DNA of 64,000 nt, taken from assembly GCA_963920575.1 (NCBI GenBank), contig OY986975.1, positions 204,650-268,649 of the forward strand, given 5' to 3'. Shown one piece after another: positions 9,639 to 22,000 of the stretch. A program made the translations under genes and the position numbers. The notes under the pieces were generated by a model. The model was not told the origin of the DNA, did no database searches, and saw nothing but the letters and a program-made list of their open reading frames with translations. This DNA comes from Narthecium ossifragum. Its lineage: Eukaryota; Streptophyta; Magnoliopsida; Dioscoreales; Nartheciaceae. Each line of letters starts with the position of its first letter. Position 1 is the first letter of the stretch.

Positions 9639-12600
9639 ATGGAGGGAGTACTCTCGAATGCGTTTGCCAAAGCCATGGAAACAGCCATTGTAATAGCGGC
9701 CGAGAAAATCCAAAGTCTTCAACCCAAACCCAATGGTAGGTATCTTTATTCTACCCTAGTGTGTAGAAGAACACCTACAAACCCTTATTGCAAGGAGGAA
9801 TCTCCATTTATTTCCTTCTATGGATCATTCCCATCGTTTACCTTACTCTAACCCTTATTTCGGTGTTTTTCTTAGTCGTTGACCACACTTTCGCCCATGG
9901 ATTATCTTGAAATCACGTATATTTTTATATCCGATGATATGAACTCAAGGAATTTTGTGATTGCCATTTTTCCACCTGCTGTTTGCGGACCTTTTATGCT
10001 CGGTGTTAACATCGGGTAGCTTTTTATACCCGATAGTATTAACTCGTATTTTGTGGTCGCAAATTTTCTCCATGTTATATGGCGTACATTGTATACTCGT
10101 TGTTATCATCGGGTATATGGTTATACCCGATGATATGTGCTGATATGTTGTGCTCGTTATTTATCTACCTGCTCTACTGCGCACTATTTTATACTCGTTA
10201 TTAACATCGGGTATATTTGTCTAGCAGATGATATGAAGTCATCTTATTTTGTTTCATGCATTGTTTGACCCGCTGTGTTGCGCACCTTTTATGCTCGTTG
10301 TTAACATCGTATCATTGCTTATACCCGTTAATATGTGTCATTATGTACATGTATTATTTTATTTGTCGCGTGTATACAATCCTATAGATGAATCGAGCAG
10401 CGAACCCGGGAGAACCCCGTTTGTAGCCAACTGTTTTGCGGCAAAGATTAAGGAGGCCGCACAAAAGTACGCGGCGAATGTGCACCTTAAAATCATCCTC
10501 CAGACACCGTTCGGGCATTTCCTTGACCTGCCGGACATCAAGCAGGACAATGTGTTATTAGACTACATGATGCGCAATCACAAGGGGGGGGTGCGATTTT
10601 CCCTTGGAGGAAACATAGCAGAGCTGCGGCCTGCAGACGTTGCAGTAATCCTTGGTCTACCAATGGACGAAGATAACAAGGGGGTCATCTCGCGGCCGAA
10701 GAAGGTGCGCAAAACATTGATGGACATCCCCTACTATGGCCGACACGCCGAAGGAAGGACGAACGGCGTCGACCTGCCATCGAGGAACTTCGACAAAATA
10801 TTCAAGGCACTGACGGAGAAGAGGGACGACGAGTCCGTGAATGACTTCTGCCGCTTCTTCGTCCTGTACATCTTCGCCGTCTTCCTCTTCCCCCGGGCCA
10901 ACTACACGGCCCCCCGGGAGTTGGTTGGGGTCCTTGACGACCTGAACTCCATCCGTACGATGAATTGGGCGGGAATTATCCACCACCATCTCGAGCAAGA
11001 AGTTGCCCGGTCAATTCACCGATGGAGGACGGCCAAGCCCACCACTTCCCTTAGAGCCGTGACCTATGTCGGCGGGTGCACGGCCGTCCTACTCATTTGG
11101 TACTACGAGCTGACTGGTTGTAGGACCCCCCGGGATGCTAGCTTGATCCCCCGCATCTTACGATCGGGCGAAGTGAAGCTGATAAGGCGGGGAAACATCC
11201 ACAACGATCTTTTGGCAAATGCCCCTACAGAGGTGAGTTGTACCTTTCTAAATGGTTTCTTTGCATCGACCCGATTGATGATCCTTTCTAATTAGTTTCT
11301 TTATGCTACAGCTTGTTTACGATGAAAGAGAAGTCCAGTTGTACCTGGGTAATGTGCGCCCGAGCCAAACCCGGGTTGATGTTCAATTGATGGAAGATGA
11401 CGCGCCAAGTGAGCCCATCGTGGGCCAAAAATGCTTGAGTTTGACGACCGAGTCATCGCCGCGCCAGTCCGAATCTCCAAATCAACCCATCGTGGGCAAA
11501 AAGCGTGTGAGATTCATCACCGAGTCACCCCCGCGCCAGTCATCTACTGACGATGTCATCCAAGAGCCGCCGTTGTTAGGGATTCAAGATCCCCAGTCAC
11601 AGCCGTCCACACAGACAAAGTGGGAACAGGTATTTGTTACACTCGTGTTTTTTCTGCCCATCCTTCAGAAATACTCGCTTTAATGACACGTATATCAGTT
11701 GGAACTGTGTTTATGTACGCGTATCATTTTTGAACTTGATGAAATAAGCTTCCTGCGTGTTCAATTATATACAGGTGTGTTTATACCTGTATTTTGCTAT
11801 ACTCTTATTTTCTACATGGACTAGATTTCAATAGTTCTTATTGGGAGTTCAAATATTTACTGGTCTGTTTATACGTGTATGTATTTATACTCGGCTTTGA
11901 TTACATATATTTTGGAAAACTCGCATACATTGCCAGTGTTTTATGAGATGCATGTTTTCCATAGATGGGTATTAAATATATGCGCTTATTTTCTCTATGC
12001 AGATACAAGCCGAGCTTCAAAAACTAACAAAACTGGACCTAAAAAAAACCCATGAATTACGGCGCTTGAATATCCAGATCAATAAAGTGCTGGTTGAGTT
12101 GTCTGGGACGAAGACTCGGCTCGCCGCTGCCGAGAAGGAAATTGCCATCCTGAAGAATAAACTTCAGAGCGTTGCCGAGGAGAAGCCCATTGAAGCCGAC
12201 CTCGCAGCATCCTCTCCCACCTCATCCTTTCCCGCCTCAATCATGAAGCGGAAAAGGAGCTCCAATGTGCAGGCTAGTCAGGAAGTGGTTACTGTATCGC
12301 CAGTGCTGGCTAGTCAGACAAGAGTGAAGAAAACGACACAGAAAGCAAAAAGACCTAGTAAGTTGCAACAACATATCAGCCCTCCTTATGCTCTGCGGTC
12401 CAAAAAAGGTAGGGTTGCAACTCGCAAGGTGACTGTTGAAATGGGAACTGAAAGACCCGGTCCTCCTACCAATGACGATGACCAGATGGCGACCGAGACG
12501 ATTATGAGCACGGTCAGCGATGTTTTGGCGATGACCGCGGAAGAAGGGGGGGGGGCAAGTGAAATGCCCACTGAAGCGATCGGGCGGGATGATGTGGCCG

Positions 12601-14612
12601 TGGAGATGGCTGTTGGAGCCTCAAGTATCGACAAGGGCAAGGGGGTGGAATTGGGGGAGGCTGCTGATACTTGTTCGCCGGAGGTGACTGCCGACGAGGT
12701 GTCCGAAGCCATCCAAGAGCCGGATAGCTGGAATGTGGTGAGGGATATGCGCGCCAGGCCACATGAAATTGCAAATATTGTGGAGATCATTGAGAAGGAC
12801 ACTCCCAATAAGGCCGACTCCATGACACATGGACGTCACATGCGGTCTGGCAAGGTCAACAATAAAGGTTACTTGCGCGAATTGAAGGAGATCTTGGAGA
12901 CACTCGATGACGATGAGAAGCGGGTGCTGACATATCTTGACAACATGGATGATGAGTAAGTTTCATCTTCCTTTTGGTACCTTGTGTTTTTTTTCTTACA
13001 TGATCTTAATACCGGGTTTTGTTTTACACATGTGCTTTAGACCATGTTCTGCGTGATCTTAATATCGGGTATGTTTTATACATGTGCTGGAGATGATTAT
13101 GTGCGGGATCTTAACACGGGGTATTTTTTTATACACGTATATGTAGTTTCTACCAGTAACTATAGCTTTGGCATGTGCATGTGTTTTGTGTACAGGGACA
13201 TTTGCATTTTATACCTGTATCTATCATCGTGTTAAGTTGTAGTACTCGTTATAAACAGTACGCATGTATTACCTCAAGATTTATGTTCTATTGCTTTCCG
13301 TGTATCTTTTCAGTGCCCCTGTCTTCAGGCACAAGACCGGATACTGCACGCGTGGTCAAATAATGGACATACTAAATGATACCCTCATCGAGGGAGACAT
13401 AATCGACGCGATGCAGGACGTCTTATCGAGGCGTTATCTGAAATCAAATGACAGCCGCCGTTCTTTTTTTTCATCTACCCGTCTCCACGTGAGTTCTTCA
13501 TTCAAGTAAAGTTGCCATTTTATGCATGCGCCACTAACAATTTGACTATTGACATGTCAGCCCTCCGTCGTGGGTAGCCGCAACAGCCTTCGAGACTCGA
13601 TCTTACATGCAGCCGGAACGTTTTCTACACTCCCGAGCATGGACGTGTGGTTCATTCCGCTATACACAAGCGACCATTGGCACCTGCTCGTCGTGGATCT
13701 TCATGGCGGTGTTTCCAAGCATTACACATCATCCTCGGCTCCAGAGTACGACCGCGCTGCAGCCGAAATGTCAGAATGGGTAAAAAAGGCGTTAGATACG
13801 CTGTTGCCCGACTTATATGACGCAGGCATGCAAAAAGGGGGCTGGAAGTTAGAATGGGCGCGTGATATACCCATCCAGCGTGGATCGTAAGGACACTCAA
13901 ACTGAAAGCACACTTTCATGCTGTCTCTCTCATCTGCTAATTACGTGTATCTTGTTATTGGTAGACTCAACTGCGCCGTGTTTCTCTTGAAATATGAAGA
14001 GTGCATACCAAAAGGCCTCCCTTGGTACAATTTGAACTTCACCCAGCGCGACATGTCGGCCATGCGAGGACAGGTGAGGACAACTAGGCCACCATCCCTT
14101 TTGTTTTTCATACACGTACTTTATACGCTTGTGTTTTTTTATACACGTGCATAAAACTTTCACTTTTACCAGTTTAATTGTTTTACACGTCTATATACTC
14201 AAGTATTTATTTTAACACGCCGGCATTCCGTGCACAGATTGCGTTAATTTTAGTCATGCAGGGCGGACAAGTGGGGATAGATGTGCCAGTGCCGCCTATC
14301 CCGCAGCCAGATCTTCCAGTGCCAACTACCCCGCAACCAGATGTGCCAGTGTCCCCTACCTCGCAGCCGGTGATGCCAGCCTCGCCAACCCCGCAGCCAG
14401 ATGTGCCAGTGTCGCCTACCTCGCAGCCGGTGATGCCAGTGCCGCCAACCCAGCAGCCAGATGTGCCAGTACCGCCTACCCCTCAGCCAGATCTACCAGC
14501 GCCTACCCCGCAGCCGCCATCGTGCCAACCTATAGTAGAGCCTACAAGCTTGAATGGAGAAAAGGAAGCATGTGATGCAGGTGAAGGGGAGAAGGAGATG
14601 AGAATGGTGTAA
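9639..14612 (+). CDS. Ulp1-like (C48) protease with plant-mobile-type N-terminal domain, carried by MULE-A
   Basis: Eight exons join without a stop: 9639-9735, 10388-11232, 11312-11629, 12003-12955, 13314-13488, 13561-13886, 13965-14073 and 14238-14612, giving 1065 residues. Exon 2 is the domain seen in plant transposon Ulp1 proteins (LKIILQTPFGHFLDLPDI, AELRPADVAVILGLPMDE, VTYVGGCTAVLLIWYYEL). Exon 4 begins as a coiled coil and becomes acidic. Exons 5-7 are the protease: TSDHWHLLVVDL holds the histidine, and QRGS joined across an intron to LNCAVFLLKY holds glutamine and cysteine. The usual D-C-G is N-C-A and the usual Y-D-S is Y-T-S. The last exon has about seven 11-residue Pro-Val repeats (PQPDVPVSPTS type). 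Such proteases remove SUMO or ubiquitin-like tags; activity here is uncertain. The start is the first ATG whose exon splices in frame. Confidence 0.82.
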
Positions 14613-14749
14613 GTACGAATGAAAACAATGAAAACAAGCCATGTGGCCCATGTCAAGATTTATACCGTGAATACACGCTTTTATTACTCGCAAATCAGTT
14701 TTACATGTTTCGTTGCAATGGAATATGTTGCCTTGCTTATAAATACACG

Positions 14750-15110
14750 TCCAGGTACATGTAGAATACTCGTTGAAATGAAATCGGTACCTGGGCAAAT
14801 GGTACAGGTACATATAGAATACTCGTTGAAATGAAATATGTACCACTTGAAACTGTCCAGCTACATGTTTTTATACGCGTTGAAATTAAATCTGTACCAG
14901 GGGAAAAGCTACAGGTACATATAGAATACTCGTTGAAATGAAATATGTACCACTTCAAACTGTCCAGCTACATGTTTTTATACTCGTTCAAATGAAATCT
15001 GTATCAGGGGACAATGTACAGGTACATATAGAATACGCGTTGAAATGAAATATGGACCAGTTGAAACCATGTATAATACTCGTTGAAATGAAATCTATAT
15101 ATGTGAAAAC
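14750..15110. repeat. 107-bp tandem array between the convergent MULE-A genes
   Basis: The phrase CAGGTACATATAGAATAC recurs at 14805, 14912 and 15019, exactly 107 bp apart, with a partial copy at about 14752. Each unit holds two ACTCGTTGAAATGAAAT or ACGCGTTGAAATTAAAT words. The array fills the gap between the 3' end of the Ulp1-like gene (14612) and that of the transposase (15284). It may hold the terminators of both genes. Confidence 0.85.
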
Positions 15111-15283
15111 TTTCACTTCAAGGCACGTCTATACCTTCAAAATTACATATAAATAAGGACATGTACATGTACATTTAGCAGCATATATTTTTCTATGCAT
15201 GCTTAAATACCACACAAAACATGCAAAGGTCCACAAATAGGTGCTTGTCAGACCGAACATTGTTGGTCTTACGCACATCGCCA

Positions 15284-18200
15284 TCATGACGAAATAGGTG
15301 TTGTAGTATGACGTGCATTAGCCGGAGGAACATGTGCCGGACAAGTCCTTTTGTTATGGCCAAGAACTTTACACCTTGAGCATCTTCGCATTGGCCTCGA
15401 CTGTGCCTCACCCTGTGAGGGTAGCCTTCTCTTCCTCCTCTTACCTTTCTTGACTTGGCAGTTGGGTGGGTAGACGATGGGATCATCACTAGCGCCCTTT
15501 GGCCAAAACTCTTGTGACGCCGTGAGGTAGACCACATCATCGTAGCAAGCTCTATAATTATCGGATGTAAACCAGTCCTCACAGTACTCGTACTCGGACA
15601 GCCGCTGCCACATAAGCACTGCACAACCATGTGGGCATAGTATTCCAAGCACATCCCATTCCCTACAAGAACATTGACGTCTTTCTAAGTTCACCGCGTA
15701 GTATGCTTCACCATACTGAACTTGGAAGTCTGTCATGCTTGATGCCGTCCTTTTTCCTTGGCAAGTAGGAGTTCCTTCTCCGCCCATGGGGTGAGAGTGC
15801 TCTCCATGGTTGCTGCCTCCCTCTTTCGCAAGAAAAAGTATTCCGCCACCTTCCGACGTGTTGTTTCTATGAGGAATTGAATTGGAAGTGCTTTTACGTC
15901 CTTCAATACACCGTTGAAGCTCTCAACCATATTAGTTGACAACATGTTGTATCTTCTTCCTGCGAAGCAGTGCGTTGCCCACTTTTCTACGGGGATCTCT
16001 TGAATGTAGCTGTATTGTTCCGGATGAAATTGCTTCATCTGATCCATTATCCGTGTGAATTGCAGTTCTTTAAACGCACGTGCGGCAGCCCAAAACTTGT
16101 TATATGGAGCAGAATGCTTTGCTGCGTTAACCAGGTTCCGTGACAAATGGACCATGCAGTATCCATGTTTTGCTTCCGGAAAAACATCCTCAACGGCCTT
16201 AAGTATGCCTTTGTGCCGATCGGAGATTATGGTCAAAGGCTTGAATGGACTGATGCATGCACGGAGGCGTACGAGGAACCATGTCCAAGAATCTCCAGAC
16301 TCTTTTTCGCCCACGCCGAAGGCTATAGGGAGAATGTGATTGTTGGCGTCCATTCCGATGGCGATAAATATCGTCCCTGGATACCTTCCGGTCAAGAATG
16401 TCCCGTCTATCCCAATGACGGGCCTCAACAAAGTTTTGAATGCATGTATACACGCACCAAAAGCCCAGAACACGCGCTGAAAACGGCTGCACGAATCCAC
16501 CTGGAGAGCCGTTACTGTTCTGGGATCCCTCATCATCAACTCCCACAAATAAGGTCTGAGCATGTTGTATGAGTCTTCATATGTGCCGTGTATCTGTTTA
16601 CACGATAAACATGGCAACACAAGCAATTTGTCATGCACGTGTATAAAGTACGTGTATAAATAAATATCAGGGCAAAGAAGGACCTTAATATACGTGTGCT
16701 TACCTATACCTGTACACAACCCTTCGTGTATTGTACATTTTATACACCACTCTTGTATTATAAAATGTGCGTGTAATTATACGTGTACTAACCTATACAA
16801 GACAATTGTGTGTAACCACTGTTGTATTTCTTGTCACTCTTGATAATGAACGAGTATAAAAAAATATGCGTTGAAATATACGTGTAGCTCATTCTGTGCT
16901 TGTACTACATTATATGCTTACCTTTATTTTCACTTTCTGCTTCGCACGATATACCTTCCAATATGACACACGCACGCCGTATCTTTTGACAATATCAGTG
17001 ACAATCATCTTGACGCTATAATTTTCATTAGCAGCAACTTGCTCCTTGATCTCCTCGGCGATAAAGGGGCACGTTAGTTGCTTGTGGCCGTGCCCGATCG
17101 AGGGTCTGTTGCACGTGTGTTTTTTGACGAATATGGTTATCTGAAAAGTAGGTACTCCGGCAACTCTTCTACCTATGATCTTCCATGAACATCCCGTATG
17201 GATGCAACGTGCGAGGACCTTATCTCCCTTGCACTTCTTCAATTTATACTCGAACCGACGTGTTATGGCGTATCTTGCTAGCGCCATCTTTAGTTCTGAT
17301 TTATTGGGGTACCTCTCCCCAACATATGCTTCCGGGGCATTCAAAAAGTAGATTGCTCGAGCTTCCGGTGTTTGGGAGTTCAAAATGTACTCATCTTTCT
17401 CAACGCCCGTTAACACATCATGCGGCTCCTCACACTCGCTGTCATGTAACCAGTCTTGGGCGAAATATATGTCATCGTACAGATCATATGTGTCTACAAC
17501 AGGCCCATCTACATAGCTGCGCATACAATTGGGTCAAGTCTGTACTTCAACATTAGTGGCATTGAAGAAACGCGCTCGTATTTATACACGATAATTTAAT
17601 ACGAGTATCAACTATTTAACACGAGTCTAAATTAGTTATGCGCATGACAACAACGTTGCAAGCATGTAAACAAGATATACGTGTAAAATGTTTATACGCG
17701 CATATATAAAATTGCGTACACGTGGATATAATTTAGAACACGTACAATTGTTTTCGAAACCACGTGTATTAATAAAATACTCGCTATTATGCTACTTACC
17801 CATCAGCCTCCGGCGTGAGTCCGTTTATCCACATATCTTCGACCGTGCATTGTAGTTCATCCTCTTCACTGAGATCTGGCTCGATGGGTATGTTCAGGTC
17901 AATGTTGAGCAAGCCGCGGGGCTTAGATGCCTTCTCACACAACGAATCGTCGCTGTCAGAACTGAGTCATGCAGGATAGCATTAGAAAGAGGACATGAAT
18001 ATTTCATGCGCACAGTGCACAAGAGGCGTACCTAGGGTTATATGATTGTATTGTGGACGCGAAGACTCTAACTACTTGACACAATGGTCGTCCGAGAAGG
18101 ATGAAGAGATGATCCATGTCTTCCTCGTTGTTTAGGCGAGTAAATGGTTTATACGGATCGTCGGGTATCTCGTAGCTTAGAAACATCTCCACATCGTTTG

Positions 18201-18384
18201 GAGTCAGATTGCTCAAAAGGTAAAAGCGAGACTTCAGTTCGGCGAGTGTTAGGTTGGACGAAAACTCCTCGATATCGGAAGACCCACCGTAATAGTATGG
18301 CAGTCCGTCATTGCAAACGGCCTGCCCCTTGTAGTGGAGATGCAGCTTAATGCTTCTCATCTCCACATCTATGTCTTCCTCCAA
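15284..18384 (-). pseudogene. MULE-A transposase (MuDR type), single frameshift
   Basis: Exons 18384-18032, 17961-17800, 17516-16922 and 16593-15284 join in frame except for one break. Exon 1 resembles the PB1-like N-terminus of MuDR proteins. Exon 3 is the DNA-binding region (SELKMALARYAITRRFEYKL, CIHTGCSWKIIGRR, HTCNRPS). Exon 4 is the MULE catalytic core with the three acidic residues in IGIDGTFL, IISDRHKG and MVESFNGVL, then a SWIM zinc finger (CSCREWDVLGILCPHGCAVL) and a zinc knuckle (CSRCKVLGHNKRTC). The break is at the five-base T run 15751-15755 (A run on the coding strand): the frame ends at GRHQA and resumes as TASSMTDFQVQYG. It separates the catalytic core from the SWIM finger. A sequencing error in the run would make the gene intact. 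The start and exon 1 lie inside the right inverted repeat. Confidence 0.9.
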
Positions 18385-18914
18385 AGGAGAAGACTGCTAT
18401 CTCCAAGGGAGAAGACTGTCATGCAAGGATGCAGGTGAAGCAGGTGAAGGCGAGTATGGGAAGGAGGTGTACCCAGGTGAAGCAGGTGAAGGGGAGAAGG
18501 CGATGACCATGGGAAGGAGATGAAGAAGGTGAAGTTGTAAGTACCTGTATGGATTTTGGCGGGCAGAAAGACCTACTGGCGGGAAGGAGGAGAAGGTGAG
18601 TGACAGCCTCTCCTCTCACATACGATGGGATGCTTTCTTCTTTTAAAATATTAAAATCTGACGTGGACCAATGAAAACATGCCAAGTGTGCATTGTAATG
18701 ATGATGATGTGATCTCAAGTGGGATAGTGGGGATGGGGATCGGCTGGCCATGCCACGTCATGTGGCATGGCCATCCATGGCCATTCACTTGGTTCAATTA
18801 GAAGGGTAGGTTGGGAATTTAATACCTTTGGGGTCTGAATATGCAAAAATTGTTGCCCAGGGGTCTCCGTCCGCTATTAGTGAACATGAGTGGGCCTTTT
18901 AGGCAAAAAAATCC
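17667..18914. repeat. MULE-A right terminal inverted repeat, containing transposase exons 1-2
   Basis: Reverse-complement match to 8340-9142, extended by about 445 bp that the left arm lacks. From the outer edge inward it holds the presumed promoter (18385-18914), transposase exon 1, exon 2, and most of the next intron. Inverted repeats over a kilobase that include coding exons are unusual. They mean the transposase 5' region exists twice in the element, once damaged. Confidence 0.85.
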
Positions 18915-18990
18915 GTATCATCTCAGTATCATTTCTAATTCCATTCACATTCTATTCTTCATTCATCGTAAACCAAACAAACGTGTCGTA
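18915..18990. mobile_element. Right part of the MITE split by MULE-A
   Basis: It begins with the second copy of the 10-bp target (GTATCATCTC) and ends AACCAAACAAACGTGTCG, approximately the inverted complement of the start of the left flank at 8072. See the left part at 8059-8339. Confidence 0.45.
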
Positions 18991-19081
18991 TGATTTTATG
19001 TAAAAATATGACATCCGTTTGCTATACCGATAGTACGGAGACAACGGTATGATATACTCCCTGCTCGCTGAGGAGCACTAA

Positions 19082-22000
19082 ACGGTCAGTCATGGTGACC
19101 TTATATGGAAAAGTCTCATACTTCTCCAACGCCATTGAAGAGCGGGAGCTCGACCTTCACCTCGTATGGGGTTCCATTTCTTCATCACTTGTATGGCTCA
19201 TGAGTTGTCGATGTTTCTTGGTCCGCTTGGTTTTCAGGCAACAAGATGCCGGTGATCGAAATCTTGGGCGCCACCGAGGTAACCCAGATTCCAAACAAAC
19301 CTTACCTCGTATCTCGTCTCGTTGTCTCTATTTCCTTTCTAAAATCGTATTCAAGTTTCCTCTTCATCCCCATGGGTGTCTAAACCCTACATTTCTTGTG
19401 CTGTTTCTCTTGGATCTATTGTTGTAGGATTTAGGAATTCTTGTGCAGTTTCTTTGCTATTCATTGAACCTTCCCTTTTATGGGCCTTGTGAGAAACTTG
19501 AGGTGATTTATGTCGACCCTCATGTCGCAATACCCGTTGGAGATGGTATATTGGGTACTGTTACTAAAGAGTTGCCAGATTTTGCTTCTAGTTAGATGTG
19601 CCTCAATCTTACGTTGCCAGAGATGCCAGCATAATTTGCTAATAGTCTAGTTGGGATGCATATGCCAAAAAACAGAACATGGCATCTTGATCTTGCTTAT
19701 TTGGAATACAGTTTCATCTCAAGCAAAGAGCAAAGGGCTATTCCCTTTTATATAGGTGATTTTTGCAGGACTTACAGAAATTGAAGACAAGAGTTCCTCC
19801 ATTGAGAATCTATTTGATTTAACAGTGATGGAGTAAATGGAGTCTGCTCAGATGTATAATAATACTTGCAAATGCATATTGTCATCGACTCATTTTCTTG
19901 TTGTTTATTGTGATATGCCAAAACAGGGATTAATACAACTCTGTTTTGATATTGCTGTGACATGCTTATGCGAAACATGTTCTGGTGCAACTAGAGAAAA
20001 GTCCAAACAGGGAACTCAGAAGTATTGATTGAAAGAAAAGTATGAAGAGGGCTGAGAGCTTTTGGTATGGAGCTTCACAACAGGAAATCTTTTCTTATAG
20101 CTGCCCAGGACATGAGTGGGAAGATTTAACTAGTCTTGAAATTCATTCATGAATAAGTAACAGAGTAAACTGAAAACCGAAATTTAAAGCTGTTAAAGAT
20201 AAGAGAGGACTGTTTGTGAAGAGTTTGGGTTGAACATACAGGTGGTAGATCTGAGTATCTGACCATATTGGGAAGGAGGAAAGTTGTTGACAGATGACAG
20301 TATTTACTGGTAGAATTCGATTGCTATAGTAGAGGAAGGATATCTTCTAGGAGGTTGGATTGCAGGTTCTGGTTTGGTACCAGAATCACCAATATGAGGT
20401 GCCTCTTTAAGAAACTTCAACCACTATTGATTTCGTGTTCTTTGGTAGATACTAACATGTCCTTTGGTGAATATTAAAACTTTAATGGTTGGATACTGTT
20501 GGCATTATTTAGTTTATAGGATTCTTTATAGTTTGGTGGTCATATTTTATTGTGTGTAATCACCCTTACTCCTTTTAACTCTATCCAGGCTATTGTTCTC
20601 CCTCCTCATCTTACCTGTGAAAAATCAGATAGCATCATGTCTTATTATCGTAGCTGACGAATGCTTTTCTTGGTATGCTTGAATGGTGAAGAAAGTGATG
20701 CTTAAAGTTTGGTTTTGAACTTTATTATGTTGCTTATGAATTTTATCTTCTTATAACCCATTGCTTAACGTCATTCAAGTTTTGACCCTCTTTCATCTGC
20801 TAGTTCTGATATCAGGTCCATCTTTTTTTTCTTTGCTTCATAAATGAAAGCTTTAAATGATAAATGTGTAATCTAAAATTATGTGCAAAAATCTTTACTG
20901 TTAACCCAGGTTAGGTTAGGGTTAGATGTCAAATTGAGAGAAGGATATTTATGTAAGAAGTTAAAGATGTGAAGGATATATAAAATTTGAACGTTTTATT
21001 TCAAGGATAATTATTTCAAAAGCTAAAATGTTAGACATTGAGAGGTCTTTACTTGTCAGGTGCAAGATGAGCAGCCAACGAGAGAGAGGTTGTGTTCAGG
21101 CATAATGGCCAGTGTTATGGTGCTTACTGCAAAAAACTGAAAAAGAAAACGAAAACCAAAAAAAATTGTAATTAGACCACTGCTGCAATCCCGAGTTAAA
21201 TGTCACTCCTGTTTGCTGCATATAGACCCATAATCTGGGTATGTGGATGCATAGTTGGTCTGTCTTTATGCACCGTAGTTATGATCCTTAGTCATTTTTT
21301 AAAGAGGCAGCATGTCCTCTAGGACATTTAATTTTGTCTCAGTGCTATTTGCCATTCCAAATTTTGGATCCAAAATATCTTTTCAGTTGAATGAGCTGAT
21401 CTCTTGCATTAGTCCAATGAGTATTGGCTCTCGAGGAACATGAAACTCCATTACGTTTTACATGGTTTATTTTTTACACAAATATTCATTTGTCAGAGTT
21501 TAATAGTATTTGAATCAGATTAGACAGTAGGTTTTTCAAGGAATTTATGCTTTCTTTAATACGTCTGTGATTCTGGAAATTTAAATACCTTTCACGAATG
21601 CTTATTTCAATTTTAATACCAAAGAATATCTGCTTTCTGGAACTCTTGTATTAGCAAAACTACTGTATTTGTTTTCTAGGCACCTTGTACATGTATTATG
21701 GCTTTAGGGATAGTGCAGTTAGTAAATATAGATGTGGACGATAGATATGAAGGAAGATTTGAAATTATGATTCATGATCTCCAAGTCAAAGCTGCATTGC
21801 TATGTGATTGTCCAGTTACTGGATGTTTCCAGTGTTTATATGACCTCTAATGGACTTCTGAACTTCCAAATTGAAACTTGAAGCAAACTTAATTGGCATT
21901 CATTTGGTTATTTTTCTGAAAGCTAATATGGCTACTTGGGTAAATTTCTTATGTCTTCTTTATTTGTATTCTTACGTTCTTTGAACACCGGGAAAATGCC

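Larger units (their letters stand above)
8340..18914. mobile_element. MULE-A: 10.6-kb Mutator-like element with Ulp1-like gene and transposase
   Basis: The 10,575-bp element starts GGATTTTTTGCC and ends GGCAAAAAAATCC. A perfect 10-bp direct repeat, GTATCATCTC, flanks it at 8330-8339 and 18915-18924. The terminal inverted repeats are very long: about 8340-9142 on the left and 17667-18914 on the right. It carries two convergent genes, an eight-exon Ulp1-like protease gene (+) and a MuDR-type transposase (-), with a 107-bp tandem array between their 3' ends. Introns and spacers are full of ATACTCGTT and TATACACGT words. The perfect target repeat, open protease gene and single transposase lesion suggest recent arrival. 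MULEs with a captured C48 protease are known in plants. Confidence 0.92.
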
